Program-made: the position numbers and the translations under genes
Shown here: one piece after another, positions 27,607 to 36,410 of the stretch
Layout of the letters: every line of letters begins with the position of its first letter
Numbering within the stretch: position 1 is the stretch's first letter
Source: an uncultured Siphonobacter sp.
GTDB taxonomy: Bacteria; Bacteroidota; Bacteroidia; Cytophagales; Spirosomataceae
Reading direction: 5' to 3'
DNA length: 64,000 bases
Assembly: GCA_913775095.1 (NCBI GenBank)
Contig: CAJYIW010000020.1
Coordinates: forward strand, 1-64,000
Notes under the pieces: model-generated
Seen by the model: only the letters and a program-made list of their open reading frames with translations
Databases searched by the model: none
What the model was told of the DNA's origin: nothing

Positions 27607-29409
27607 ATGAAGCCTACCCTTATCCTGCTCCTGTTATCCGGTCTGTCAGGAGCCTGTTCCCGACAGACTCAGGTGTACACTCGGGAACTCCAGCAACTGA
27701 AAGCCGAATCCCGGCGTACGCTTTCCACGCATGTCGATGAGTTTAACGGTTACAAGAACCGTCCTGCCAGCGATGGCCCTTTCCATGCCGGGAATAATAA
27801 AGGTTTTTTACTGAATACTATTCCATTGTTTGCTAGCTCGGATACCGCTATTAGCAAGGTATATAACTATCGCTGGTGGATGATTAGCAAGCACCTCAAG
27901 GAATACCACGATCCCGAGGACTCTAAAAATTACTGGGTGGTGACGGAGTTCTTCGGCGTAAAGCCCTGGGCCTCCCTGAGCGGAGCCATTACCTGTCCGG
28001 CGGGCCATCAGTTTTACGACGTTCGCTGGCTGCGGGATGATACCTATCTGAAATCGTACGCCGATTATTTCATGCGGGGCTCGGCTTCGCGATTGAATCA
28101 GCGGGAAAACGACAATTTTCTGACGTATCTGAGCCGGCCCGAAAGTCATCATTTTTCAAGCTGGATGGTGAATGGCGTGGAGGCTTTCCAGAAAATTCAC
28201 CCCGACCGCACCTGGACCCGCGGGATTATGCCTTCGATGGAAAAACACCAGCAGGTCTGGGACAGCCTCTTTACCGTCAAGAACCCTACGGCAAAAACCC
28301 ATGGCATGTATAAAATTCTGGACCTGTATGATGGCATGGAATTCAGCCTTTCGGCCGTTCTGGGCTTGATTCAAAGTGACGGTCCGTACAGCCTCTATAC
28401 CAAAGACAACTGGCGGAAGTATTACCTGGGCTGGGAAACGACGGGTAATGCCGCGAGGTCTCCACAAGCCAGAGAGTATCCCACCGCTTTCCGGAAGGGC
28501 TACCCGGATTACTACCTCGTGCGTCCGTCGGTAAATAGTTACGCGTACGGAAATTTGCAGGCTCTGGCGAATCTTTACCAACTGGACCCAGGGTCCGCCG
28601 ATAAAGCAGCCCATTACGGAAAACGGGCCACAGAAGTACAGCAGAAGACACTGTCTGTTTTATGGAATAAAGAAGATCAGTTTTTTAATACCTACAGTGC
28701 CGGAGATAACACCTTCGGAGCGGGTGATTACGAGGCTCGCGTTCGCGAATCCGTGGGGTACACGCCCTGGTATTTCCGTATGATTCCGGCCCAGTCCTAC
28801 CAGAACTACGACCAGGCATGGGAGCTGTTTTCTTCGCGAAAAGGCTTTTATCACAACTCCGGCATGACCACCGCTGAACAGCAACATCCCTATTACAACG
28901 AACGGGCCTACGCCTGGAACGGACGGGGCTGGCCTTTCGAAAATTCGGTGGTCTATAAAGGGTACGCCAACTACTTACGGACGTATAAAAAGAACGTTAC
29001 GGAATCTGAAAAGCAATTGTTGTACGATTACGTAGCCAAACTCGCCCGGATGCACGGCACGGCCGAACTGAATATTGGCGAATGGTACATCCCCAGCGAT
29101 GGCCAAACATTCGGCGGTGAATCCGATTATTTCCACTCCACTTTTCCCGATATTATTATTGAAGATCTGCTCGGGTTTCAGGCTTCGCACGAAAACGCTT
29201 TTTCCATTACTCCCCTCCTGCCCGAAAATCAGTGGGACTATTTCTATCTGGGTAATCTTCGTTACCATAAACACGACATTGATATCATCTGGAAAAAAGA
29301 CTGGAATCCGAATCAGCCGGGCGATCAGAGCAGGCTTTGCGTTTGGGTAGACCAGAAACTGGTGGCTAGTCAGCAGAACTTGAATAAAGAGCTGAAAGTA
29401 AAGTTATAG
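27607..29409 (+). CDS. MGH1-like (GH63-related) glycosidase, lipoprotein
   Basis: 600 residues with a lipobox (LSGACSRQ, Cys17). The body is a helical (alpha/alpha)6-type glycosidase: WLRDDTYL, LDLYDGMEFSLSAVLGL, YAYGNLQALANLY, YTPWYFRMIP, AYAWNGRGWPFENSVVYKGYANYL and NIGEWYIPSDGQTFGGESDYFHSTFPDIIIEDL. This set matches the MGH1-like/GH63-type domain (mannosylglycerate hydrolase, glucosidase). The exact linkage is unknown. The gene stands alone, without SusCD neighbours, and is followed by a repeat-like hairpin element. Confidence 0.8.
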   Translation: MKPTLILLLLSGLSGACSRQTQVYTRELQQLKAESRRTLSTHVDEFNGYKNRPASDGPFHAGNNKGFLLNTIPLFASSDTAISKVYNYRWWMISKHLKEYHDPEDSKNYWVVTEFFGVKPWASLSGAITCPAGHQFYDVRWLRDDTYLKSYADYFMRGSASRLNQRENDNFLTYLSRPESHHFSSWMVNGVEAFQKIHPDRTWTRGIMPSMEKHQQVWDSLFTVKNPTAKTHGMYKILDLYDGMEFSLSAVLGLIQSDGPYSLYTKDNWRKYYLGWETTGNAARSPQAREYPTAFRKGYPDYYLVRPSVNSYAYGNLQALANLYQLDPGSADKAAHYGKRATEVQQKTLSVLWNKEDQFFNTYSAGDNTFGAGDYEARVRESVGYTPWYFRMIPAQSYQNYDQAWELFSSRKGFYHNSGMTTAEQQHPYYNERAYAWNGRGWPFENSVVYKGYANYLRTYKKNVTESEKQLLYDYVAKLARMHGTAELNIGEWYIPSDGQTFGGESDYFHSTFPDIIIEDLLGFQASHENAFSITPLLPENQWDYFYLGNLRYHKHDIDIIWKKDWNPNQPGDQSRLCVWVDQKLVASQQNLNKELKVKL

Positions 29410-29474
29410 GTCGCTAAAGTGAGTGGTGAGGAAACCGACCCTGGAGAGTGCCGAAAACCTGAAAATGACAGTAA

Positions 29475-29537
29475 CAACCCCAGAGGAGTTCGATAGGTAT
29501 AGCCCCGGATGTCAGTCCGGGGTACTGATGGGGGTTG
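29475..29537. repeat. Nested-hairpin intergenic element (REP-like)
   Basis: Outer arms CAACCCC (29475-29481) and GGGGTTG (29531-29537) enclose an inner perfect hairpin CCCCGGA (29503-29509)/TCCGGGG (29516-29522). This two-level CCCC/GGGG design resembles dispersed intergenic repeats of Bacteroidota. Only one copy was noticed in the window. Confidence 0.55.
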
Positions 29538-29610
29538 CCTTCTGTCCGGTCTGGTATCTCACTAACCACTAGGGCAGTGGTTGGCAAATCGTTAAACAGA
29601 AAAATTATAA

Positions 29611-29650
29611 TGCGATTTTATACTATTTTGCATAGTATTGCATAATTAAT
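29611..29650 (+). promoter_or_regulatory. Shared promoter/operator element, copy A
   Basis: The first 32 bases match copy B (31857-31888) at all but two positions, including TGCGATTTTATAC and ATTTTGCATA. It ends about 44 bp before the DUF1080 gene. The core TTGCA-TAGTAT-TGCA is a dyad of the kind bound by DeoR- or LacI-type regulators, and a TATTTTGC stretch resembles the Bacteroidota -7 box. Confidence 0.65.
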
Positions 29651-29685
29651 ACTCATTCCTGAGATCAGCTTCTAACTCATTTACC

Positions 29686-30420
29686 ATGAAAAAGTGTATT
29701 TTTTCGATTTCTGCGTGGGCCGTCATCCTACTTACTATGTCATCCTTTTCTACTGATCCTCAGCCCGTTAATCAGCTATCAGCTCAGGAGAAAAAAGAGG
29801 GCTGGCAATTACTTTTCGACGGCAAAACCACCAAAGGCTGGCATTTGTACAATCAGGGCCAAAAAGCTTCGGTATGGAAGGTACAAAGCGGTGAACTGCA
29901 ATGCCAGCCGAATGCCCCCGGATCTACCCTGGAACACGGAGATCTGGTGACCGATCAGGAATACAAAAATTTTGATCTGAAGTTTGACTGGAAGATTTCG
30001 AAAGAAGGCAACAGTGGCGTTTTTATTAACGTGGTTGAAAAAAAAGAAAACCCTACCGCCTGGACTTCCGGTCCCGAGTACCAGTTACTCGAACCTTCGC
30101 ACTACGATTACAAGGCCGACCCCAAAAAGCGGGCGGGCTGTCTGTATGGCTTCGCTCCTCAGAAAAATGAAGCCGTCACCAAACCCGTCGGGGAATGGAA
30201 TCATTCGGAAATAAAACAGACGAATGGCAAAATTCAGTTCTACCTCAATGGCGTATTGACGGCCGAACAGGACCTTACCTCTGCCCAGTGGAAGCAGATG
30301 ATTCAGAATTCAAACTTCAGGAATTATCCCGCCTTCGGAAAAGTGACCAAAGGCCGCATCGGGCTTCAGGACTGGATGAAAGGCATTGCTTTTCGCAATA
30401 TCAAAGTAAAAGAATTATAA
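29686..30420 (+). CDS. DUF1080 protein (3-keto-disaccharide hydrolase family), secreted
   Basis: 244 residues with a signal peptide (through about residue 26). The domain is the concanavalin-like DUF1080 fold: GWQLLFDGKTTKGWH, WKVQSGELQC, DLKFDWKISKEGNSGVFI, SGPEYQLLEP and FRNIKVKEL. Members of this family cleave 3-keto-glycosides made by periplasmic oxidoreductases (established knowledge). The next gene encodes a Tat-exported isomerase-like barrel, the usual partner. A regulatory element shared with the MFS/DeoR unit precedes it. Confidence 0.9.
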   Translation: MKKCIFSISAWAVILLTMSSFSTDPQPVNQLSAQEKKEGWQLLFDGKTTKGWHLYNQGQKASVWKVQSGELQCQPNAPGSTLEHGDLVTDQEYKNFDLKFDWKISKEGNSGVFINVVEKKENPTAWTSGPEYQLLEPSHYDYKADPKKRAGCLYGFAPQKNEAVTKPVGEWNHSEIKQTNGKIQFYLNGVLTAEQDLTSAQWKQMIQNSNFRNYPAFGKVTKGRIGLQDWMKGIAFRNIKVKEL

Positions 30421-30531
30421 GTGTTAACCCGGCCCTGCGGATTCAGCGAAGTGTACATTTTACTAAACAGACCTTATCGAGATCCGGGCAGAAACCTGAC
30501 GAACCCTCTATTTTCACTGATTCCCAAACCT

Positions 30532-31401
30532 ATGAACAGACGACTTTTTTTGAAGCAATCGGGCCTGCTGACGGCGGGTATTGCTTCTTTATCCTCACTC
30601 GAGGCACTGGCCAGTGCTCCGGCTAAAAAGATTTCACCCCTCGGCGTTCAGCTTTTCAGCGTTCGGGAGTTATTACCCAAAGATCCTAAGGGCGTGATGG
30701 CCGAGCTGGCTCAGATGGGCTACAGGCAGTTTGAAAGTTTCAGCGGTCCGAAAGGATTTCTCTGGGGCTACGAACCCCGGGACATGAAGTCGTTTCTGGA
30801 CGATCTGGGCGTAAAGATGCTTTCCACGCACTTCGACTACCGGAAGGCTGCCAAAGATTCGGAGGTATTGAAAAAGAATATCGAAATGGCTCAGGGAGCT
30901 GGACTGAGTTATCTGCTCTGCCCTTCCATTGGTGCCCAGAAAAGCTGGGATGACTGGAAGAAAATCGCGGATGATTTCAATCGGGTGGGTGAAGAAGTAA
31001 AGAAAGCGGGGATTCAGTTTGGCTATCATAACCACGATTATTCCTTCAAACCACTGGAAGGCAAGTTACCGCAGGAATTTTTACTCGAAAATACGGATTC
31101 CAGGAATGTGACTTTCGAACTGGATTTATGCTGGATTGACGTGGCGGGTGTAGATACCGAAGCTCACCTGAAAAAATACGGGAAGCGTTACCAGCTTTGT
31201 CACATCAAAGATTATAAAAAAGTGAATGGTAAACCCGTTCAAAACGATCTGGGACAGGGTAGCGTAGATTTCAAAAAGACGCTTCGACTGGCCATGAACA
31301 GCGGGATTAAGCATTACATCGTCGAACAGGAGCAGTATCCTGAATCGCCCCTGGTAAGTCTGAAAAACGACATTGCGTACATCAACAAGCTTTCCGTTTA
31401 A
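30532..31401 (+). CDS. Tat-exported sugar phosphate isomerase/epimerase-like TIM barrel
   Basis: 289 residues from the ATG at 30532, which gives a twin-Arg signal (NRRLFLKQSG). A longer frame begins at 30421 with GTG but leaves an odd leader. The domain is the xylose-isomerase-like/AP-endonuclease-2 barrel, with metal-ligand candidates in MLSTHFDYR, FGYHNHDYSF, FELDLCWIDVAG, CHIKDYK and YIVEQEQ. Such exported barrels act beside DUF1080 hydrolases in 3-keto-sugar breakdown. It follows the DUF1080 gene by 111 bp and ends in a strong hairpin. Confidence 0.9.
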   Translation: MNRRLFLKQSGLLTAGIASLSSLEALASAPAKKISPLGVQLFSVRELLPKDPKGVMAELAQMGYRQFESFSGPKGFLWGYEPRDMKSFLDDLGVKMLSTHFDYRKAAKDSEVLKKNIEMAQGAGLSYLLCPSIGAQKSWDDWKKIADDFNRVGEEVKKAGIQFGYHNHDYSFKPLEGKLPQEFLLENTDSRNVTFELDLCWIDVAGVDTEAHLKKYGKRYQLCHIKDYKKVNGKPVQNDLGQGSVDFKKTLRLAMNSGIKHYIVEQEQYPESPLVSLKNDIAYINKLSV

Positions 31402-31402
31402 A

Positions 31403-31446
31403 GTAAACCCATCCAGGCAGCCGAACGGCTGCCTGGATGGGTTTAC
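31403..31446. terminator. Bidirectional 21-bp-arm terminator
   Basis: Perfect 21-bp arms (31403-31423 and 31426-31446) with a 2-base centre sit between the convergent isomerase and VOC genes. The right arm covers the VOC stop codon. Confidence 0.85.
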
Positions 31447-31832
31447 GCTGTAATTTCTACAATATTTCCTTCGGGGTCCAGTACGACACTCTCGTAATAC
31501 CCATCTCCGGTCACGCGGGGTAAGCCCACCACCGAAAAACCGTCCCGTTCCAGGCGAAGGGTCAGCTCATCCACCCGCGTTCGGGAGCCTGCTGCCATTG
31601 CAAAATGAACCAGCCCTTTCTGCTGATCCGAGAACTCGTTTCGCCGGTCACCAATCTCAGGTTTACGCATCAATTCCAGCCGACAGCCGCCTGCAAAGGC
31701 AAGAAAATACGACTCAAAGTTTTTCTCGGGATTGTGATACTTTTCTGACGCTTTCGCCTCGAAGTACGTTTCATAGAAATGCCGCATTTCTTCCAGATTT
31801 TCCACCCAAACGGCAAGATGTTCTATTTTCAT
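31443..31832 (-). CDS. VOC-family (glyoxalase/bleomycin-resistance-like) protein
   Basis: 129 residues from the ATG at 31832; the frame is open further upstream but would overlap the divergent MFS gene. Blocks MKIEHLAVWVENLEEMRHFYE, YFLAFAGGCRLELM, GLVHFAMAAGS and SVVLDPEGNIVEI are those of the vicinal oxygen chelate fold, with metal ligands His5, Glu (LELM) and His/Glu further on. Members include glyoxalases and dioxygenases; the substrate is unknown. It is divergent from the MFS transporter and may share its control region. Confidence 0.87.
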   Translation of the reverse strand: MKIEHLAVWVENLEEMRHFYETYFEAKASEKYHNPEKNFESYFLAFAGGCRLELMRKPEIGDRRNEFSDQQKGLVHFAMAAGSRTRVDELTLRLERDGFSVVGLPRVTGDGYYESVVLDPEGNIVEITA

Positions 31833-31856
31833 ACAATCAATTGATAGAATAGTTTT

Positions 31857-31897
31857 TGCGATTTTATACAATTTTGCATAATATTGCAAAAATAAAT
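31857..31897 (+). promoter_or_regulatory. Shared promoter/operator element, copy B
   Basis: Nearly identical to copy A at 29611 over 32 bases. Here the dyad is TTTTGCA-TAATAT-TGCAAAA with perfect 7-bp arms (31872-31878 and 31885-31891). It ends about 24 bp before the MFS start codon and lies in the 79-bp divergent gap. Confidence 0.7.
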
Positions 31898-31911
31898 ACG
31901 TCTTTTTCCTG

Positions 31912-33093
31912 ATGAATGCATTACCTGTCAATACGACAAAAGCCCGATTTGCTACCCAGGCCATTTTTCTGGTTTGCGGTTTGGGCATTTCCAGCTGGGC
32001 ACCTATGGTTCCCTATGTAAAAGATCAGCTGGGTCTCAATGAAAGCAGCATGGGTCTGCTCCTGCTGTTTCTCGGAGCCGGAGCCATTTTAATGATGCCC
32101 CTCACCGGCTGGCTGCTTTCCAGACTGGGTTCACGCCGGGTCATACTGGGATCGACCGTAGTCATGGCAACGGCCTTACCCTTGTTATTGCTCATGAATT
32201 CCCCGATCACGATGGCCCTGATGTTGTTCATTTTTGGCTCTGGCGTGGGTAGTATAGACGTAGCCATGAACGCCCACGGCGTACAGGTACAAAACCTCTC
32301 TGATAAACCTATTATGTCCTCGCTGCACGGTCTGTTCAGCGTCGGAGGCTTGCTGGGCTCCCTGGGTCTTGGATTCCTGATCCGGTCGGGACTGGCTCCC
32401 TTATGGGCGGCCGTGGCTATTTCGTGCCTCCTGGTAGTGCTGGTGCTGAGTCAGTATAAAGTTCTGCTCGATGCCGTTACGGAACAACAGGTCATGGCTC
32501 GCTTCACCAGCCCGCCCGGCGAAACCTCGGGTTCTAAGGTATCGTGGCTTCACGGACAGGTAATTTTTTTAGGGGCTCTCTGCTTCGCTACCTTTCTTTC
32601 CGAAGGAGCCATGCTCGACTGGAGTGCCATTTTTTTACGTGACACCCGAGGCGTAGACGAATCCCTGTCGGGCATTGGTTACGCGGCTTTTTCGGTAGCT
32701 ATGGCAGTCATGCGATTGCTGGGTGATCGGATCGTTTCCCGGATTTCGTCGGCTACGGTCGTGATTGGGGGCAGCCTGATCGGCGTGGCTGGATTCGGTC
32801 TTCTGATCTTCTCCCCCTGGCTGATTCTGACGCTGATGGGCTTCGTTCTGGTAGGCATTGGGGCCGCCAATATCGTCCCGGTCTTTTTCAGTGAAGGCGG
32901 TCGGTTGCGGGAAGTGCCCAGTTCGGTGGCCATCCCGGCCATCACCACGATGGGGTACGCAGGCCAGCTGGCCGGGCCCGCCATTCTCGGTTTTCTGGCT
33001 CAGCATACATCTCTGTCGGCCGCTTTCGGTTTCACGGGATTGCTGTTGCTCGGCGTAGCCATTGCCTATGCGTTGAAAGGCAATCGCACGTAA
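31912..33093 (+). CDS. MFS transporter (YbjJ-like)
   Basis: 393 residues with about 12 hydrophobic helices. It has the MFS loop motif GWLLSRLGSRRV between helices 2 and 3, a GVGSIDVAMNAHG stretch in helix 4 and SLHGLFSVGGLLGS in helix 5, typical of the YbjJ/FucP-like subgroup. The substrate is unknown; sugars are plausible because a DeoR-type sugar regulator follows after 37 bp. The start is ATG 31912, 14 bp after a regulatory element shared with the 3-keto-sugar genes. Confidence 0.92.
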   Translation: MNALPVNTTKARFATQAIFLVCGLGISSWAPMVPYVKDQLGLNESSMGLLLLFLGAGAILMMPLTGWLLSRLGSRRVILGSTVVMATALPLLLLMNSPITMALMLFIFGSGVGSIDVAMNAHGVQVQNLSDKPIMSSLHGLFSVGGLLGSLGLGFLIRSGLAPLWAAVAISCLLVVLVLSQYKVLLDAVTEQQVMARFTSPPGETSGSKVSWLHGQVIFLGALCFATFLSEGAMLDWSAIFLRDTRGVDESLSGIGYAAFSVAMAVMRLLGDRIVSRISSATVVIGGSLIGVAGFGLLIFSPWLILTLMGFVLVGIGAANIVPVFFSEGGRLREVPSSVAIPAITTMGYAGQLAGPAILGFLAQHTSLSAAFGFTGLLLLGVAIAYALKGNRT

Positions 33094-33130
33094 CCGTAAT
33101 TAAAAGCCCAGGATTTTTGACCACTCTGAT

Positions 33131-33880
33131 ATGTTGAAAGAAGAACGTTTTAACCACATTTTAAAGGAGCTGAAATCCAGCAATAAGGTGTTTTTTGAAA
33201 ACCTGTCGAAAGAGCTACGGGTTTCGGAAGACACCATTCGCCGGGATATTGATCACTTAAGCAAAAGTGGCTTACTCGTAAAAGTCCGGGGCGGTGCCAT
33301 GAGTCCTTCCGTGAATCCTCTGTCTTTTCAGGATCGAACGGGTCTGTTTTCGGATGCCAAAAAAGTCATTGCCTTAAAGACCCAGCAGTTACTCAGGGAC
33401 GTGCAAACGGTCATCATGGATGGCGGCACGACCCTGCTGGCCGTGGCGGCGAGTATTCCGATTCAAAGCAAGCTTCGGATTATTACCAATAATATGGCCC
33501 TGATTCCGATACTGGCCCATCACGAGCAGGTAGACATTATCGTGCTGGGGGGAATGTACAATCGCGTGACTCAAACCAACCTGGGGATTCAGACGGCTCT
33601 GGAAGCTCAGAAATACCAGGCGGATTTATACCTCATGGGCACTTGTGCCATCCACAGCAGCAAAGGGCTGACGGCGGCGGTACACGAAGACGGCGAACTT
33701 AAGAAAGTATTCATGAAAGCTGCGGCCCAAACGGCGGTACTGAGTAACCACGAAAAACTGGAAACCGTTGAATTCTTTAACGTAACCGGACTTTCGGACG
33801 TGGATACGCTCATCACCGACCTCCCCAGCAACGATGCCCGACTCAACGCCTACCGTCCCTTCGGTCTGGAAATTCTATAA
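33131..33880 (+). CDS. DeoR-family transcriptional regulator
   Basis: 249 residues: an N-terminal winged helix (RFNHILKELKSSNKVFFENLSKELRVSEDTIRRDIDHLSKSGLLVKVRGGA, about 5-57) and a C-terminal DeoRC sugar-phosphate sensor domain with IMDGGTTLLAVA and the NNMA and LGGMYN loops. Such proteins usually repress sugar catabolic genes until a sugar phosphate binds. It is co-transcribed with the MFS gene. The shared palindromic element at 29611 and 31857 is the natural candidate for its operator. Confidence 0.93.
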   Translation: MLKEERFNHILKELKSSNKVFFENLSKELRVSEDTIRRDIDHLSKSGLLVKVRGGAMSPSVNPLSFQDRTGLFSDAKKVIALKTQQLLRDVQTVIMDGGTTLLAVAASIPIQSKLRIITNNMALIPILAHHEQVDIIVLGGMYNRVTQTNLGIQTALEAQKYQADLYLMGTCAIHSSKGLTAAVHEDGELKKVFMKAAAQTAVLSNHEKLETVEFFNVTGLSDVDTLITDLPSNDARLNAYRPFGLEIL

Positions 33881-33911
33881 GCGTAAAATCCTCCGTTGCT
33901 TTCCTAAGAAA

Positions 33912-33940
33912 AAAGGCCCGGTAGAATTTACCGGGCCTTT
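33912..33940. terminator. Bidirectional terminator after the DeoR gene
   Basis: Arms AAAGGCCCGGTA and TACCGGGCCTTT with a 5-nt loop, A-run before and T-run after, between convergent genes. Confidence 0.9.
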
Positions 33941-33945
33941 CTTTT

Positions 33946-35661
33946 TTAGTCCCAGCTGAGCTGGAGGAGCGATACTCCCTGACGGGGCAGAGGAAAGCTG
34001 ATCAGGCTTTCTCCTTTGGTAATCTTCAGTCGGGACGGAGCGGCTAGTAGCTGCAACTGTCCGGCTTTTTCAAGCTGAGCAATCTGGGCGGCGGTGGGTG
34101 ATTGCGGCGACCCCATCTGTTTCCAGGCCTCGTAGGAATTACTGTGCTTCTGATCAATGCGGTAATGCGTCAGTTTGATGTTTTTTCCGGTTAATCCGGT
34201 TAATTTCACCTCGACGGGAGCATCAGCACCCGGCACATTATCATCGTGGTAATGCCAGACCATCACCGCCGCCGATTTCTTGTCTTTTGAAGCCAGAGCA
34301 TTCACATCCACTTCTTCCCGAACGCTCTGATCCCGTACCCGTACGTAATCGTAGGCCAGACCGTTTTTGACTTCTACCCTGGTTCCAGGCATCATTCCGA
34401 ACATTCGAAATACGTTCAGCACGGGTTTGTCTACTCCATTGGTGGCCAGATCCCGAAATCCCCGAAACCAGGCCTGGTCTTCAAATTCAAAAGCCCAGGT
34501 AACGGCCCCGGCCAGATTCACCCCCCGGGCCTGAGCCAGGTCATACTTTCGGGCAAATGAAGCAGCGGTATAGCTCGAATACATGGTGCCATTCCGGTAA
34601 GCATTCTGCGGGCTGTAGTCCTCCGAACAGGCCGCACAACCCTCAGGGTCCGATTCGCCAATAATAATCGGCAGATTTTTCAGCGTCGGATACGAGGCTA
34701 CAATCTCAAACCCCTTATCAATGTCGCGTAGCTGCGTACCCATGTTCATCTGGACGTGACCATCCACCAGCTTCGGTGCTCCTTTGGCATGGTAGGTAAT
34801 GAAATCAATCGGCGTGCCCGTTTTTCCGGTAACGTAATTTTTTCCATTCACCACGTGATCCATAAAGGCTTTGAAGAATTTCTGTGAATTCTTATCGCCG
34901 GGTCCGGTCACTTCGGGGCCACCGATGCGAGCCGTGGGTAAAGCCCGCTTGACGGCATCGGCCGTGTAGTCGTATAACTTAATGTATTCTTCAGTGGTGC
35001 CTTTCCAGTAGGGAATGTTGGGTTCATTCCATAATTCCCAATACCAGCTCTCTACTTCTTTCTGGCCGTATTTTTCGACGGAATGCCGAACCCACTGATA
35101 TACCAGTTCAGCCCATTTGTTGTAATCTTTGGGAGGATACGCCCAGCCGAGGTAGATGTCGTTATAGTTGTCGCCGGGCTTCCAGTGGTGACGATACGGC
35201 TGTGGCTTGGTGGAGAGGGCTTCGGGCATGAATCCAATCTGGGCGATGGGTTTCATACCCCGTTCCAGAAATGTATCGAATATTTTGTCAACAATGGTCC
35301 AGTTATAAATCGGATTTCCCTGAGCATCTTCGGTATAAGCGTTGGTAGAGCCCCACTTTAGAGCCGCCTCGCCGTCGCCCGTTACCAGCAGGCTGTGCAC
35401 CCGAACGTAGACCGGCACTTTACTAAGTCTGGAAATCTCGGTTAATAACTTCTTCCCGTCTTTCATGTACGTATAATTGGGCTCGTCGTAGCCAAACCAG
35501 GCCCAGATGGGTTTCAGCGGTCCTTTTTCCTGAGCCAGATCCACCTGAATCCGGACGGGTTTACTGGGAGTGTCCTGAGACCAGGCTGCTGAAGTGGGAA
35601 GACAGGCGAAGGCCGCTGCCGCCAGTGTAAGCTGACGAAACGAATGAATCCAGAAGTTCAT
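33946..35661 (-). CDS. GH39 glycosidase (beta-xylosidase-like), secreted
   Basis: 571 residues with a signal peptide (cleavage after AAWSQ, about 29). The catalytic barrel shows WGSTNAY, acid/base Glu213 in WNEPNIPYW, FITYHAKG and nucleophile Glu336 in IIIGESDPEG, followed by a C-terminal beta-sandwich (about 440-571). The pattern fits GH39, whose members include beta-xylosidases and iduronidases; the family is a better claim than the substrate. The gene is alone on its strand, 207 bp from its divergent neighbour. Confidence 0.83.
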   Translation of the reverse strand: MNFWIHSFRQLTLAAAAFACLPTSAAWSQDTPSKPVRIQVDLAQEKGPLKPIWAWFGYDEPNYTYMKDGKKLLTEISRLSKVPVYVRVHSLLVTGDGEAALKWGSTNAYTEDAQGNPIYNWTIVDKIFDTFLERGMKPIAQIGFMPEALSTKPQPYRHHWKPGDNYNDIYLGWAYPPKDYNKWAELVYQWVRHSVEKYGQKEVESWYWELWNEPNIPYWKGTTEEYIKLYDYTADAVKRALPTARIGGPEVTGPGDKNSQKFFKAFMDHVVNGKNYVTGKTGTPIDFITYHAKGAPKLVDGHVQMNMGTQLRDIDKGFEIVASYPTLKNLPIIIGESDPEGCAACSEDYSPQNAYRNGTMYSSYTAASFARKYDLAQARGVNLAGAVTWAFEFEDQAWFRGFRDLATNGVDKPVLNVFRMFGMMPGTRVEVKNGLAYDYVRVRDQSVREEVDVNALASKDKKSAAVMVWHYHDDNVPGADAPVEVKLTGLTGKNIKLTHYRIDQKHSNSYEAWKQMGSPQSPTAAQIAQLEKAGQLQLLAAPSRLKITKGESLISFPLPRQGVSLLQLSWD

Positions 35662-35868
35662 AGGGGTTTAGATGAGGTTTGTAAACCGGTATACAGCAAA
35701 AACAAGTTTTTAATATTACTGATTCCTGTCGTCTAAATACTCTGATTAGAAAAATAAAATCATACTTTCACTTTCCTTCCAGAGCGGGTATCTACTGATG
35801 CCTATAAAATTTCGCGTCCTTCCAACCTTTTTTAATTTAGAAGAGTCCTGATTAAAAAACGCTAATTC

Positions 35869-36330
35869 ATGAAATCACTGCTCCTAACCTTCTTCACTAT
35901 TAGTCTGGCTTTATGTATTCAATCCTGTAGCAGAGTCTGTGGATGCGTATCACCGCCCATAAGTTCTGAATTAATGGGACAATGGGAATGGACGCGGACT
36001 GAAACGCCCAGTCGAACGATTACTCCGCAAACGGCGGGTTATACGCAAACCCTGGAGTATGGCAATGATCAAACGAACAATTACCTGGCCATCTATCGGA
36101 ACGATACGCTATCCATGCGGCTCGGTTTAGTTCGTGGCAGTACCCAGGAGAATACCCGCGAGTTTTCGGTTCTGGAAAAGTATGCTTCACTGTACCTGAA
36201 GTCCTACCTCATCCGAAATTCAACGCACCCCAACCGGGAAATATACACCAGTGAACTCATGGAAAATTACTCGGCCAAAGCAGATACCGTCCGGCATTAT
36301 TACAAGTTCAAGGGTTACGTAGCCCGTTAG
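35869..36330 (+). CDS. Small lipoprotein of unknown function
   Basis: 153 residues with a lipobox (LCIQSCSRVCGC, Cys20). The mature domain contains LMGQWEWTRTETPSRTITP and a C-terminal VRHYYKFKGYVAR, a lipocalin-like pattern often seen in Bacteroidota lipoproteins where a WxW-type opening starts a beta-barrel. Function unknown. No close neighbour on the same strand. Confidence 0.68.
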   Translation: MKSLLLTFFTISLALCIQSCSRVCGCVSPPISSELMGQWEWTRTETPSRTITPQTAGYTQTLEYGNDQTNNYLAIYRNDTLSMRLGLVRGSTQENTREFSVLEKYASLYLKSYLIRNSTHPNREIYTSELMENYSAKADTVRHYYKFKGYVAR

Positions 36331-36410
36331 TGACCCATTCGTGAAAGTGGGGATAAGGCCGGGGTAAGGTTTGAAGTTATACGGTTCCCCCAACTACCTA
36401 TTGGATTCAT

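Noticed and set aside
31833-31988. N-terminal extension of the VOC gene to 31988
   Set aside because: It would overlap the divergent MFS gene and its operator; ATG 31832 begins the conserved domain.
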